64,000 nt of DNA from CBDBEU01 sp965204565 (lineage in GTDB: Bacteria > Pseudomonadota > Alphaproteobacteria > Rhizobiales > TMED25): positions 186,001 through 250,000 of the forward strand of contig CBDBEU010000004.1 in the NCBI GenBank assembly GCA_965204565.1, read 5' to 3'. The position numbers were made by a program, and so were the translations under genes. Position 1 is the first letter of the stretch. Every line of letters starts with the position of its first letter. The notes below the pieces were generated by a model, which saw only the letters and a program-made list of their open reading frames with translations, ran no database searches and was not told the DNA's origin. Positions 38,082 through 46,815 of the stretch are shown here, piece after piece.

Positions 38082-38666
38082 ATGACGCGCCTACAAAAGA
38101 TACCTGCGATATTCATGTTCGCGTTTCTTTTGCTGATCGTCCCCGGCCCAGGAGGCTCAACGGTTCGTTCACTGTGAGCTTTCTCATGTCACGGACGCTG
38201 ATTTTGGCGTGCTCGATCTCAGCCTCGACCGCGAAGCCCGTTCCGAACCACAGCAAACCTGAACATAAGGTGCAACCAGGGCGAGCCTAACGAAACGATT
38301 TACGTGTGTCTGCATCTCGGATCTGGAGACGGCGGAGGAACCAAGGGCGCGCGCCGTATGACTGTGCCTAACAGCGAAAGGCCGCTGCTATACAATATTT
38401 ACGAATATCCGGAGTTTAGAGGTGGTGGCAGTGTCTGGGGCGATACCTTATCGGACTTTGGGGACGGACCGCCACTGATCAGTGTCCCTCTTGATGACCG
38501 GGGCAACGCCGAACTCACCCGGCCCTTGTATTTTGAAGTCTGGCGCCCCCGGCGCCAAATCGGCCTGCCCCCTGGCAGCTACAGTTCGAATTTCACCACT
38601 GGCATAGACTCCAGAATGGAGTATGGGTACGAAACGGGGGATAATTGCAATGAAGCCCCCCATTAA
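38082..38666 (+). pseudogene. Spore coat U (SCPU) domain secreted protein, frameshifted
   Basis: A signal peptide frame (MTRLQKIPAIFMFAFLLLIV) runs out at 38177. The continuation is spread over other frames: CELSHVTDADFGVLDLSL, CNQGEPNETIYVCLHLGSGD, and finally GGGTKGARRMTVPNSERPLL to RMEYGYETGDNCNEAPH. This is the pattern of SCPU proteins, often pilus-like adhesin subunits exported by chaperone-usher systems. No chaperone or usher gene is here. Confidence 0.65.
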
Positions 38667-38668
38667 GT

Positions 38669-40411
38669 ATGATGTTTGGCTTCACGGCAAAGGCCACCCT
38701 TGTCGAACCGACGGAAGCGCTGGGTTTTACCAAGGTCTTCGCGCCCGACAGGGTTGACCAAGGCGGGATCTCCAGGCTCACCTTCACGATTGACAGTTCG
38801 GCCAACCTCTTCGATCTGTTGGGGCTGAACTTCACCGATGATTTCCCGGCCGGCCTGGTCGTGGCACCCGAGCCCAACGCGGACAACAGCTGCGGTGACA
38901 CGATCGCCTTTGCCGACGGTGAGCTTGGCGCGGGCGCTGACTGCACGATCGCCCTCGATGTGACCTCCGCGGTTGCCGGAAGCCATAGCAACGGCCCGGA
39001 GACCGTGACCTCGTCGCTGGGCACCGGCACCGCCGCTTCGGCGACGCTGACGGTCGATGCGGCCGGGGCGGGGATAGTCACCTTTAATGTGGAATCGGAT
39101 ACCGACGGCATCTTCAGCTTCTCATCCGCCGAACCGGTTTTGACCATCTCTCTTGACGTCAAGGGCGGGACTGGATCCACAGGCGCACTCCCGGTCGCGA
39201 CGGATAGCTATTCAGTCGCAGTGGCGGCGCCCACGGGCGTCGCGCTGACGGCAATGGTCTGCGATGACACGGACAGCACCGCCGATGTGTCTGCGGCGAT
39301 GATCTCCGTGACAGTCGGTGCCTTAGAAGTTGTCACCTGCACGCTCACGGCGCGATCCTCGGTTCAGCCGACGGTCGAGACGATCAACAGCTTCCTGACC
39401 CGCCGGGCGGACCTGATCCTGTCGAGCGAATCCAATCCAAACCGCAGATTCGAGCGCCTGAAACACGGTTCGGGCCAGACCAGCACGTTGCGCTTCTCGA
39501 ACGGGGACCTTGAGGCGCTCGTGCCGTTCACGGGGCAGCAAGGCGGCAACGGTAATTTCGAGTTCTCGACCAGCCTGCTGCAGGCGCGCCAAGCGGCTGC
39601 GAGCGTCGCGCTGGTCTCCGGATCGGCCGGGGAAGTCGCTTACGTCGAAAACCACCGCTTCGATGCCTGGTTCGAAGCACAATACAGGACATTCGGCGGC
39701 GGTGCGGATGAGCATGGTGATTTCGCCATCGCCCATACCGGGGTGGATTACCTGCTGACGCCTGATGTCCTGGTTGGCGCGCTCGTATCCTTCGACACGA
39801 TGGAAGAGTTGACCGATACAGGCACGGTCAGTGGCTTCGGTTACATGTTCGGGCCCTATATGACGGCGCGGCTGGCCTCAAATCTGTATTTCGACGGTCA
39901 TGTCGCAGTTGGCAGATCGGATAACCGGATCAGCCTGTTCGACACCTATACCGACACCTTCTCGACCAGGCGCTGGCTTGCCAGGGCGAGCCTGACCGGC
40001 GAGGCTCAGCACGGCAACTGGACGATCCGGCCGCATGCGCGCCTGTCCTATTTCGAGGAACCACAGCAGCGTTACGTCGACAGCGTCGGGGCAACAATCC
40101 CCGGCCAGACCGTGCGGCTTGGCCAGATCAAGATCGGCCCCACATTCACCGGACGGTTCGAAGGTCCGGAAGGTCGGACCTACTCGCCCTACCTGGAGGT
40201 CGAGGGCATATACAATACCGGCGATACGCTCACCAATACGAACGGGCCCGAAGTCGAGGGGTGGCGTGCGCGCCTGAAGGCCGGTGTCGGCATGACGACC
40301 GAGCATGGAACGCGGCTCTCGCTTGGAGCGACCCATGACGGGATCGGGCGGTCCGATTTCGAGAGCTGGGGCCTGACATTCGAACTCGCTATCCCCTTTG
40401 GCAAGCCGTAG
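38669..40411 (+). CDS. Autotransporter-domain outer-membrane protein, probably 5'-truncated
   Basis: 580 residues, open. Residues 1-230 contain beta-rich DUF11/Ig-like repeats (FTKVFAPDRVDQGGISRLTF, GLNFTDDFPAGLVVAPEP, NADNSCGDTIAFADGELG). After a linker, about 320-580 form an autotransporter beta-barrel (FDAWFEAQYRTFGG, VDYLLTPDVLVGALVSFD, GWRARLKAGVGMTTEHGTRL). The terminus LTFELAIPFGKP is close to but not the classical final Phe. No signal peptide precedes the first repeat, and the start sits 2 bp after the broken SCPU gene, so the original 5' part was probably deleted. Without export it would not reach the membrane. Confidence 0.7.
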   Translation: MMFGFTAKATLVEPTEALGFTKVFAPDRVDQGGISRLTFTIDSSANLFDLLGLNFTDDFPAGLVVAPEPNADNSCGDTIAFADGELGAGADCTIALDVTSAVAGSHSNGPETVTSSLGTGTAASATLTVDAAGAGIVTFNVESDTDGIFSFSSAEPVLTISLDVKGGTGSTGALPVATDSYSVAVAAPTGVALTAMVCDDTDSTADVSAAMISVTVGALEVVTCTLTARSSVQPTVETINSFLTRRADLILSSESNPNRRFERLKHGSGQTSTLRFSNGDLEALVPFTGQQGGNGNFEFSTSLLQARQAAASVALVSGSAGEVAYVENHRFDAWFEAQYRTFGGGADEHGDFAIAHTGVDYLLTPDVLVGALVSFDTMEELTDTGTVSGFGYMFGPYMTARLASNLYFDGHVAVGRSDNRISLFDTYTDTFSTRRWLARASLTGEAQHGNWTIRPHARLSYFEEPQQRYVDSVGATIPGQTVRLGQIKIGPTFTGRFEGPEGRTYSPYLEVEGIYNTGDTLTNTNGPEVEGWRARLKAGVGMTTEHGTRLSLGATHDGIGRSDFESWGLTFELAIPFGKP

Positions 40412-40473
40412 CGTTAGCCTGCGGATGATCACGGCCGGCAGCCGATCGCACGAAACGGCCCTTTGGGGCGATG

Positions 40474-40520
40474 CACCTGTGCACAGGTGAAGACAACCGG
40501 TCTCTCCGCCGGGAGACCGG
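40474..40520 (+). terminator. Perfect 16-bp palindrome and hairpin after the autotransporter gene
   Basis: CACCTGTGCACAGGTG (40474-40489) is a perfect palindrome. CCGGTCTC (40497-40504) and GAGACCGG (40513-40520) form an 8-bp stem with an 8-nt loop. No T-run follows, so termination is possible but not certain. Confidence 0.45.
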
Positions 40521-41078
40521 CCTCCGATCCACGCTAGGGCCTCGAAATCCCGTCACTATTCGAGAGCGCAGACATACCGGCAGGAAAACAGCGTACAGGC
40601 TGACGAAAATACTTCGAATTGGCCTGTGAATGGTGTCAATCGGGGCGGTTTCGGTCTGTGAACGGGGCGCTGGGAGAGGCCGTCAAGTGACTTGGTAGAA
40701 CATCCGAGCGATCCGCCAGGTCTCGCCCGTTTTCGGGCGGACGGCCGTGACCTTCCGGGTCCACGGCGAGTTTCAGGCGCGGTACCGGGTTGCCGCTCCA
40801 GATGGTGAGAGGTGGAACGGTGGCCTGGACACCGAAGAGGATGTCGGGCGGGTCGCCGGTGTTGGCATGGATGGCGGCGATCTCCATCTGGGCGGTACAG
40901 CGCTCCGCAAGCACGGCGAGATCGAAGATATCGCTGTCGATCGGTGCCGGCGCGGGATGAGGTCGTCGAACCCGGCGGACCATCGCGCGGAATCCGCCAT
41001 TAGAGAGTTTCTTGTTTGACCGCGCCCGGCGTGTTAGCAGCTACACAGACATTCCTGTGAATAGTTTAGGTGCCGATC
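40521..41078. other. Gap before secB with one unassigned frame
   Basis: A minus-strand open frame (40636-40983) has a protein-like stretch (IFDLAVLAERCTAQMEIAAI, DILFGVQATVPPLTIWSGNP) but runs into low-quality sequence and has no ribosome site I can defend. Possibly an IS or mobile-element remnant. Nothing else seen. Confidence 0.3.
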
Positions 41079-41597
41079 ATGAGTGATGTAAGCAACAATG
41101 GTGGCGGGCTGGGTGAAACCCCTGAAGCAGCACCGAACGAGCAATCCGGACAGCCGGAACCGCAGATTCGTCTGCTAAGCCAATATGTGAAGGACATGTC
41201 GTTTGAAAGTCCGCGACCTCCCAGACAGCTTCCTCATACCATCAAAGCGCCGCAGATCAGTATCAACGTTAATGTCAACGCGACGCCATTGAACAGAGAA
41301 CAGACCAATTTCGAAGTCGAGCTGAAAATTGAAGCACGCGCGGTGAAGGATGATAACCAAGTCTTTATCGCCGAGTTGGTCTACGGCGCTGTATTGGTTC
41401 TGGTCAATGTCAGCGATGATATCAAACAGCCGCTGATCCTGATCGAGGGGCCAAAAATGATTTTTCCGTTTGCGAGGCGAATTCTTGCTGACGTCGTGAG
41501 CGATGGTGGTTTCCCGCCATTCCTGATCGATCCTATCGATTTCGCAACACTTTATCGCAGCCATCTGGAAAGTCAGCAGGCAGCTGCTCAAGGTTAA
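41079..41597 (+). CDS. secB: Protein-export chaperone SecB
   Basis: 172 residues, intact. SecB is a tetrameric chaperone that keeps preproteins unfolded and hands them to SecA. The family core is clear: RLLSQYVKDMSFESPRPP, ISINVNVNATPLNREQTNFE, VFIAELVYGAVLVLVN and the C-terminal FPFARRILADVVSDGGFPPF. The ATG at 41079 is chosen over a GTG three codons upstream because of family start position. The long acidic C-terminal tail typical of the family is short. Convergent with dnaQ. Confidence 0.95.
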   Translation: MSDVSNNGGGLGETPEAAPNEQSGQPEPQIRLLSQYVKDMSFESPRPPRQLPHTIKAPQISINVNVNATPLNREQTNFEVELKIEARAVKDDNQVFIAELVYGAVLVLVNVSDDIKQPLILIEGPKMIFPFARRILADVVSDGGFPPFLIDPIDFATLYRSHLESQQAAAQG

Positions 41598-41639
41598 ATA
41601 GCTACGTACCACTCCGGCGCCAGTTCACTGGCCCCGGGA

Positions 41640-42362
41640 CTACTCACTTTCACTCGGTGTCGCCCCAACCCCATACTGTCGCCACAGAGCTTCAGGACCT
41701 AGGGATTCAACGAAATTGCTGTGGGCGGCCATGTCGTTAGCGCTCAGGCGTGGTTCCAGGGGCTCAGGCCGTGGCTCAGCCTGTCCTCTGACGGTCTCGA
41801 CCTTGCTGGTTTCATGGTCGGCATCGAGATCCAAAACCGGCTGACGGCCTCCGATGAGCTCCAGATAAACCTCGGCTAACAGCTCGCAGTCGAGCAGCGC
41901 CCCATGCAGGGTGCGCGAGGAATTATCGACGTTGTAGCGCCGGCAAAGTGCGTCGAGACTGTTGGGGCCAAACGGGTTCTTGCGCCGCGCCAGTTCCAGC
42001 GTGTCGACCACGCGATTGGTTGCAATCGAGATCCCAGCGCAGCGATCCACCTGCGCCAGTTCATGATTGAGGAAGTCAATATCAAAAGCGGCATTGTGAA
42101 TGACCAAGCATGAATCGCCAATAAAGTCCAAAAATCCTCTGGCGATGTCGGCAAAAACAGGTTTGTCAGCAAGAAACTTCTCGGACAAACCGTGAATGGC
42201 GAAAGCTCCGTTGGGCATGTCGCGCTCGGGATTGATATATTGATGGTAGATTTTCCCGGTGGCGAGATGGTTCACAATTTCAAGCCCTGCGATTTCAACT
42301 AGCCGATCTCCGGTCTTCACGTCAAGCCCAGTGGTCTCAGTATCAAGCACGATTTCACGCAC
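41640..42362 (-). CDS. dnaQ: DNA polymerase III epsilon subunit (3'-5' exonuclease)
   Basis: 240 residues, intact. Proofreading exonuclease of the replicative polymerase. Exo I motif VLDTETTGLD, Exo II CLVIHNAAFDIDFLNHEL, and Exo III HGALLDCELLAEVYLEL with the catalytic His and Asp. The C-terminal tail (about 185-240) would contact the alpha subunit. The start overlaps the coaE stop by 8 bp, so both are co-transcribed in the order maf-coaE-dnaQ. Confidence 0.95.
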   Translation of the reverse strand: MREIVLDTETTGLDVKTGDRLVEIAGLEIVNHLATGKIYHQYINPERDMPNGAFAIHGLSEKFLADKPVFADIARGFLDFIGDSCLVIHNAAFDIDFLNHELAQVDRCAGISIATNRVVDTLELARRKNPFGPNSLDALCRRYNVDNSSRTLHGALLDCELLAEVYLELIGGRQPVLDLDADHETSKVETVRGQAEPRPEPLEPRLSANDMAAHSNFVESLGPEALWRQYGVGATPSESE

Positions 42363-42975
42363 GGTGTTGTTCTCCGCTATCGGCTATTGCGGTATCGAGT
42401 TTTTCTACAATCGCACGAACGGCATGCCTTGTCTTATCAAGACTCGTTCCGGTATCGATGACAAAGTCCGCACGAGCGCGTTTTTCATCATCAGGGATCT
42501 GTCGAGCCATCAGGGCCTTGAATTTGTCTTCGCTCATGCCCGGCCTGGTAAGCACACGTTGTCGCTGAATATCGGCTGGGGCAGAAACCACAACGACAAC
42601 GTCAACGCGAGCCTCGCTGCCTGTTTCAAACAAAAGCTGGATCTCCAGTACCACAAATCTGGCGTTTTTTGCACGAGTACACTGCAGAAATGCCGCCTCC
42701 CCTTCGCGCACCAGCGGATGGACGATCACTTCAAGTGCTTCCAGTGCTGTCGCATCATCTGTCACCGCACGGGCCAATGCATGGCGATCGATGGCACCGT
42801 TTTTAACGACACCTGGAAAATGGTCATTGATCGGTGCGACGGCAGCGCCGCCTCGGCCATAAAGGCGATGAACTTCACCATCTGCATCAAATACTGGAAT
42901 TCCGAGGTCGCGGAACATGTTGGCGACAGTAGATTTTCCCGTCCCGATCGAGCCCGTGAGGCCGATAGTGATCAC
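42355..42975 (-). CDS. coaE: Dephospho-CoA kinase
   Basis: 206 residues, intact. Catalyses the last step of coenzyme A synthesis. P-loop GLTGSIGTGKSTVANMF at the start, substrate-binding VFDADGEVHRLY, IVHPLVREGE, and the lid DKFKALMARQIPDDEKR. Start GTG 42975 reads within GTGATCACTATCGG. Immediately upstream, where relatives have aroE, only 28 bp separate it from maf (see findings). Confidence 0.95.
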   Translation of the reverse strand: MITIGLTGSIGTGKSTVANMFRDLGIPVFDADGEVHRLYGRGGAAVAPINDHFPGVVKNGAIDRHALARAVTDDATALEALEVIVHPLVREGEAAFLQCTRAKNARFVVLEIQLLFETGSEARVDVVVVVSAPADIQRQRVLTRPGMSEDKFKALMARQIPDDEKRARADFVIDTGTSLDKTRHAVRAIVEKLDTAIADSGEQHRA

Positions 42976-43003
42976 TTGAAAAGGCCGGTCTTAGTCATGG
43001 CAT

Positions 43004-43600
43004 CTATTTCACAATCAGATCACGCGAACGCAGGAATGCCAGCAGCTCCATTAGTGGCAAGCCTTGAATCGTGAATAGATCACCTTCGATTTCAGAAAAA
43101 AGTTGAATGCCACGTCCTTCGATTTCATAGCCCCCCACCGTTGTTGTCACGCGCTTTCCCATAGCATCAAGGTAAGTATCCAGGAAATCAGCGGAGAAGT
43201 TGCGCATCAAAAGCCGGGCCGTGCGTATGGTCTGCCACTGGACCTCCCTGCTACATGCACAGGCTACTGCACTGACCAGCATGTGATCGTTTGTTCGAAG
43301 CCGAACAAGCTGATTGCGCGCCACATTCAGGTCTTCCGGTTTGGTGAGAATTTCGCCGTCGAAAATCAACACCTGATCTGCGCCGATTACCATTGCATCG
43401 GGATGGAGTTCAGAGATTGCTTTCGATTTAACGCTGGCCAGATTTTGCGCGACCGCGACAAGATCTTCGTGGCTGGAGGAAGATAGGGTTGCTCGGATGC
43501 CGGACTCGTCAACATTTGGCGGGATGACCTCAAAATCGAGGCCAGCATCTTTGAGCATGCGTGCCCTCACATCGCTTGCCGAAGCCAAAATGATCCGCAT
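43004..43600 (-). CDS. maf: Maf-family nucleoside-triphosphate pyrophosphatase
   Basis: 198 residues, intact. Maf proteins hydrolyse non-canonical or modified nucleotides. ILASASDVRARMLKDAG resembles the family P-loop-like start (usual SPRR here SDVR, a deviation). VIGADQVLIFDGEILTKPED carries the catalytic Asp and TTVGGYEIEGRGIQLFSEIE matches the family end. It lies between ppsR and coaE on the same strand, 10 bp after ppsR. Confidence 0.92.
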   Translation of the reverse strand: MRIILASASDVRARMLKDAGLDFEVIPPNVDESGIRATLSSSSHEDLVAVAQNLASVKSKAISELHPDAMVIGADQVLIFDGEILTKPEDLNVARNQLVRLRTNDHMLVSAVACACSREVQWQTIRTARLLMRNFSADFLDTYLDAMGKRVTTTVGGYEIEGRGIQLFSEIEGDLFTIQGLPLMELLAFLRSRDLIVK

Positions 43601-43610
43601 TGCGATGCCC

Positions 43611-44438
43611 CTAGGCTAGTGCTTTTGAACGCCTCAAATCCATGATTGCAGCCGCGGTTTCCTCAATCGAACGTCTGGTGACATCGATGACGTGCCAGTG
43701 GTGCCGGGAAAAAAGACGTTTGGCGGCAGTGATTTCCTCGGTTACCGATTGTTTGTCTACATAGTCGGTATTGCTGTCGGCATTTAGGGCAAGTAAGCGA
43801 TTTCTGCGGATTTGGACAATGCGTTCAGGGCTTGCAACAAGGCCGACGACCAACGGGCGAGTGAGCGTTTCAAGTTGTGGCGGCAAGGGGATACCGATAA
43901 CAAATGGAATGTTAGCGGTCTTGATACCGCGATTGGCAAGATAAATGCTGGTCGGAGTTTTGGAGGTTCGGCTGACACCGACAAGAACGACATCGGCATT
44001 TTCCAACCCCTGCTGAATCTGCCCATCGTCATGCATCATGGTGAAATTGAGTGCCTCGATGCGCTCAAAGTACTCGGTGTCTAGCAAGTGCTGAGCGCCT
44101 ACAAGGGGCGACCACTCTGCACCGAGGTAACTTCTGACAGCGGCATGCACGGGATCGAGTACTGCTACCGCAGGAGTTCTAAGACGCATGCAGGATTCTT
44201 CCAAGACGCGGCGAATTGTGGAATCGACAAGTGTGAACATGACGATACCTGGTTCGTTTTCGATTGCCTGAAGGACTCGGTCGAGCTGCTTGCGGTTGCG
44301 GACCAGCGGATAGACATGCTCGACCGGAGTTACATCACGGTATTGCACAGTAACTGATTTGGACACCGCGTTGAGTGTTTCGCCGGTTGCATCAGACACC
44401 AGGTGCAAGTGAAAAAAATTACCGTGCGGGTCATTCAT
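43611..44438 (-). CDS. ppsR: Pyruvate, phosphate dikinase regulatory protein (DUF299)
   Basis: 275 residues, intact. Bifunctional kinase/pyrophosphorylase that controls PEP synthase or pyruvate phosphate dikinase. Conserved HLVSDATGETL near the start, the P-loop VVLVGVSRTSKTPTSIYLAN, and a C-terminal RSIEETAAAIMDL. First gene of the ppsR-maf-coaE-dnaQ group, reading away from the putative origin region to its right. Its promoter region may now be reduced by IS insertion 190 bp upstream. Confidence 0.93.
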   Translation of the reverse strand: MNDPHGNFFHLHLVSDATGETLNAVSKSVTVQYRDVTPVEHVYPLVRNRKQLDRVLQAIENEPGIVMFTLVDSTIRRVLEESCMRLRTPAVAVLDPVHAAVRSYLGAEWSPLVGAQHLLDTEYFERIEALNFTMMHDDGQIQQGLENADVVLVGVSRTSKTPTSIYLANRGIKTANIPFVIGIPLPPQLETLTRPLVVGLVASPERIVQIRRNRLLALNADSNTDYVDKQSVTEEITAAKRLFSRHHWHVIDVTRRSIEETAAAIMDLRRSKALA

Positions 44439-44631
44439 GTGGATGGGTACGGAACAAAATTGGACAACAGCGAGCTTTCTACGCGGTAAAACCGATCAGG
44501 TGATTTCATCCATAATTGCGTCCACAGAATGCTCAAAATCCAATGTCCAATCCACAGTTGGGGAAAAACTGGTATGGCCGGATTTTTCCCACAAAACATC
44601 CGCATTTTAAAAGCATTGCTGTCGATCATTG
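44439..44631. other. Candidate left part of the chromosomal origin (oriC)
   Basis: AT-rich gap between ppsR and the IS debris before hemE, where rhizobial chromosomes carry oriC. Four DnaA-box-like 9-mers in one orientation: TCATCCATA (44506), GCGTCCACA (44518), CAATCCACA (44548), TTTCCCACA (44585), each matching 6-7 of 9 positions of TTATCCACA. Flanking genes diverge from it. Confidence 0.45.
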
Positions 44632-45366
44632 TGCGGGGCCTTTTTGGTGATCCGGCCTTTGAGTTGGAATCCGACCACGGTCCAATCGGCGGTTCGGCCG
44701 ATCAGAGTTGCAGCGTATGGGATTGTCGGCCTCCTCGGCAATACGTTTCAGGTGCAGGTGGGCGAGAGCCCGGCGACGAGTGTGGCCTCTCGGTGTTGTA
44801 GAAGCGCCGCCACTGCTCGATCAGGATCTGCGCCTGGGTGAGTGTGGTGAAGATCTCCCGGTTCAGACATTCATCCCTCGGCTTTCCATCAAAGCTCTCA
44901 CAATAGCCGTTCTCCCATGGGCTGCCCGGCTCGATGTAGAGCGTCTTGACGTTGAGCCCGGCAAGCCAGTCACGCACCGCGGTGGCAACGAACTCAGGGC
45001 CATTGTCTGAGCGCCATTGTCTGAACGAATGTGCTCGGGTGCACCGTGCCGGACAAACAGCTTGTCCGGGACAATGCAGCACGTCCCGGCTGTCGAGCTT
45101 GCGCCGGACATGGATGGCCGGGCACTCACGGGTGTGCTCATCGATGACCACAAGCATGCGGAATGCTTTGCCGTCATGGGTGCAATCCGTCACGAAGTCA
45201 TAAGTCCGGACATTGGTTTTTCGCCGTCGGGCAAAGACGGATGCATGATCCATCGTTCAGCCACAGTCGGCGTCTCTCGGGTTGCCTGATCGGAACCTTC
45301 AGCCCTTCACCTCGCCGGATGCGCTTGACCCTGTTCAGGCCGACACACCGGCCATCCTGCCCAGGC
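44632..45366 (-). mobile_element. IS3-family copy, nearly identical to the one at 37.3-38.0 kb
   Basis: Inverted partial copy of the IS3 element, from its right end (TGCGGGGCCTTTTTGGTGAT) to the YRRINRL region. The translated OrfB differs at only three residues from the other copy and shares its frameshift and its tandem duplication. The 5' third is replaced by an IS5 fragment. Confidence 0.85.
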
Positions 45367-45575
45367 AGCCAGTCAGGCGTATCCTCAGCGCCTACCGGAG
45401 CGCTGAAGATACCTTCCCATATACCGCGCTCGGCCCGGCGGACGAAGCGGCGCGATCCGAGCCCGCTGAGAATCGGAAAACCGGAAGAAATCATACATCT
45501 CGTTACCTCCTCATCGGAGGCAATGAACCATCCTCAGATCAAATCGGGAAGGCGGTCATTGGGCCGGACCCTGAT
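45367..45575 (-). mobile_element. IS5 fragment adjoining the IS3 copy
   Basis: Matches the 5' part of the IS5 element at 31357-32086 (IWEGIFSAPVG, the ISSGFPILSG region and the terminal GGCCGGACCC). It replaces the 5' part of the IS3 copy, so the two were nested and then deleted. Confidence 0.75.
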
Positions 45576-45750
45576 CCCTGATATTCACACATGTTCAGTG
45601 ATTGTTGGTACCATACGTTTTGGGTGTGAGGAAAACATGAGCATCTTGTGAATTGGCGACAAATCCCGCATTCCCCAGACTAACAACTACAACAACATAG
45701 ATTCTTAATAAATTGTAGTAAGGGCATATGGACGCTTGGATAAAGATGTC
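45576..45750. other. hemE leader / right part of the split origin region
   Basis: AT-rich, with GATTC (CcrM-type) near 45700 and AGTAAGGG before hemE. No clear DnaA box was found on this side. Confidence 0.3.
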
Positions 45751-46779
45751 ATGACAACACCGCGTATTGTTCAAGCGCTTCGTGGTGAGCGGATGTGGCC
45801 ACCGCCAATTTGGTTGATGAGGCAAGCAGGTCGATATTTGCCAGAATACCGGAAGGTACGTGAATGCGCCGGAAGTTTTCTGAATCTTTGTCATAATTCG
45901 AAACTTGCCGCCAAGGTGACCATACAACCGATTGAAAGATATGGATTCGATGCAGCGATCATCTTTGCCGATATCCTTCTGATTGCTGCGGCAATTGGTC
46001 AGTCACTACGCTTTGATGAAGGACATGGTCCGATCCTGGAACCAGCTCTTGGTGAGGTGGGGTTTGGAGTTCTTGATCAGTCCGGTGCCAACGATGCCCT
46101 CGCCACCATACCGGAAACAGTGAAACTGGTTCGCTCAAGGCTTGATCCATCAGTTGCAGTGATCGGATTTTGCGGAGGTGCGTGGACGGTTGCCACATAT
46201 ATGGTTGCGGGCCGGGCATCAGGCGATCATTTACAGGTAAGGGCCACGGCCTATCGTGATGCTGAAGGGTTTCAGACACTGATTGACATGCTGTGTGATG
46301 TGTCGGTGCGTTATCTGGTTGCGCAGGCGCAAGCTGGTGCTGATGTCCTGAAAATTTTCGATAGCTGGGCTGGGGTTTTGCCGGAAACGGAATTCCAGCG
46401 GTGGGTTATAGAGCCGACGCGTCGCATTGTGGACGGCGTTCGTTCTAAGGTTCCCGAAATTCCGATCGTTGGATTTCCTCGTGGTGCAGGTAGTCTCTAC
46501 AGGCGTTTTGTTGCTGAGACGGGGGTTGATGCAGTTGCACTCGATACACAGGTTTCAAGAAATCTGGGACGTGAACTACAGGCAGAGTTACCTGTTCAGG
46601 GCAATGTTGATCCGGTGGCTCTGGAAGTTGGTGATATTGCGCTTGACCGAGCGGTGGCACAGGCGGTCGAAAATTATGGACAGGGGCCCTACGTGTTCAA
46701 TCTCGGCCATGGAATAGGCAAAAATACGCCTCTTGAGAACGTCGAGCAGTTGATGAAACTGGTGAAGGGAAAGGTCTGA
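45751..46779 (+). CDS. hemE: Uroporphyrinogen decarboxylase
   Basis: 342 residues from ATG 45751; a TTG at 45736 in frame is an alternative, but family proteins start with about six residues before the LRG/ALRG motif. Converts uroporphyrinogen III to coproporphyrinogen III in heme synthesis. Conserved IWLMRQAGRYLPEYR, FADILLIAAAIGQSLRF with the active-site Asp, GAWTVATYM, IFDSWAGVLP, VQGNVDPVAL and FNLGHGIGKNTPLENV. Intact; followed by hemJ and rho as in rhizobia. Confidence 0.96.
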   Translation: MTTPRIVQALRGERMWPPPIWLMRQAGRYLPEYRKVRECAGSFLNLCHNSKLAAKVTIQPIERYGFDAAIIFADILLIAAAIGQSLRFDEGHGPILEPALGEVGFGVLDQSGANDALATIPETVKLVRSRLDPSVAVIGFCGGAWTVATYMVAGRASGDHLQVRATAYRDAEGFQTLIDMLCDVSVRYLVAQAQAGADVLKIFDSWAGVLPETEFQRWVIEPTRRIVDGVRSKVPEIPIVGFPRGAGSLYRRFVAETGVDAVALDTQVSRNLGRELQAELPVQGNVDPVALEVGDIALDRAVAQAVENYGQGPYVFNLGHGIGKNTPLENVEQLMKLVKGKV

Positions 46780-46815
46780 CTTTGAACCTGATTCGGGCTT
46801 TTGGAGATTGAGTGA

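Noticed and set aside
40636..40983. 115-residue minus-strand frame as a gene
   Set aside because: Protein-like in its middle but without a ribosome site or recognised family, and its end is low-complexity; kept only as a possible remnant.
42259..43074. 271-residue plus-strand frame
   Set aside because: Antisense to coaE and the end of dnaQ, both well supported.
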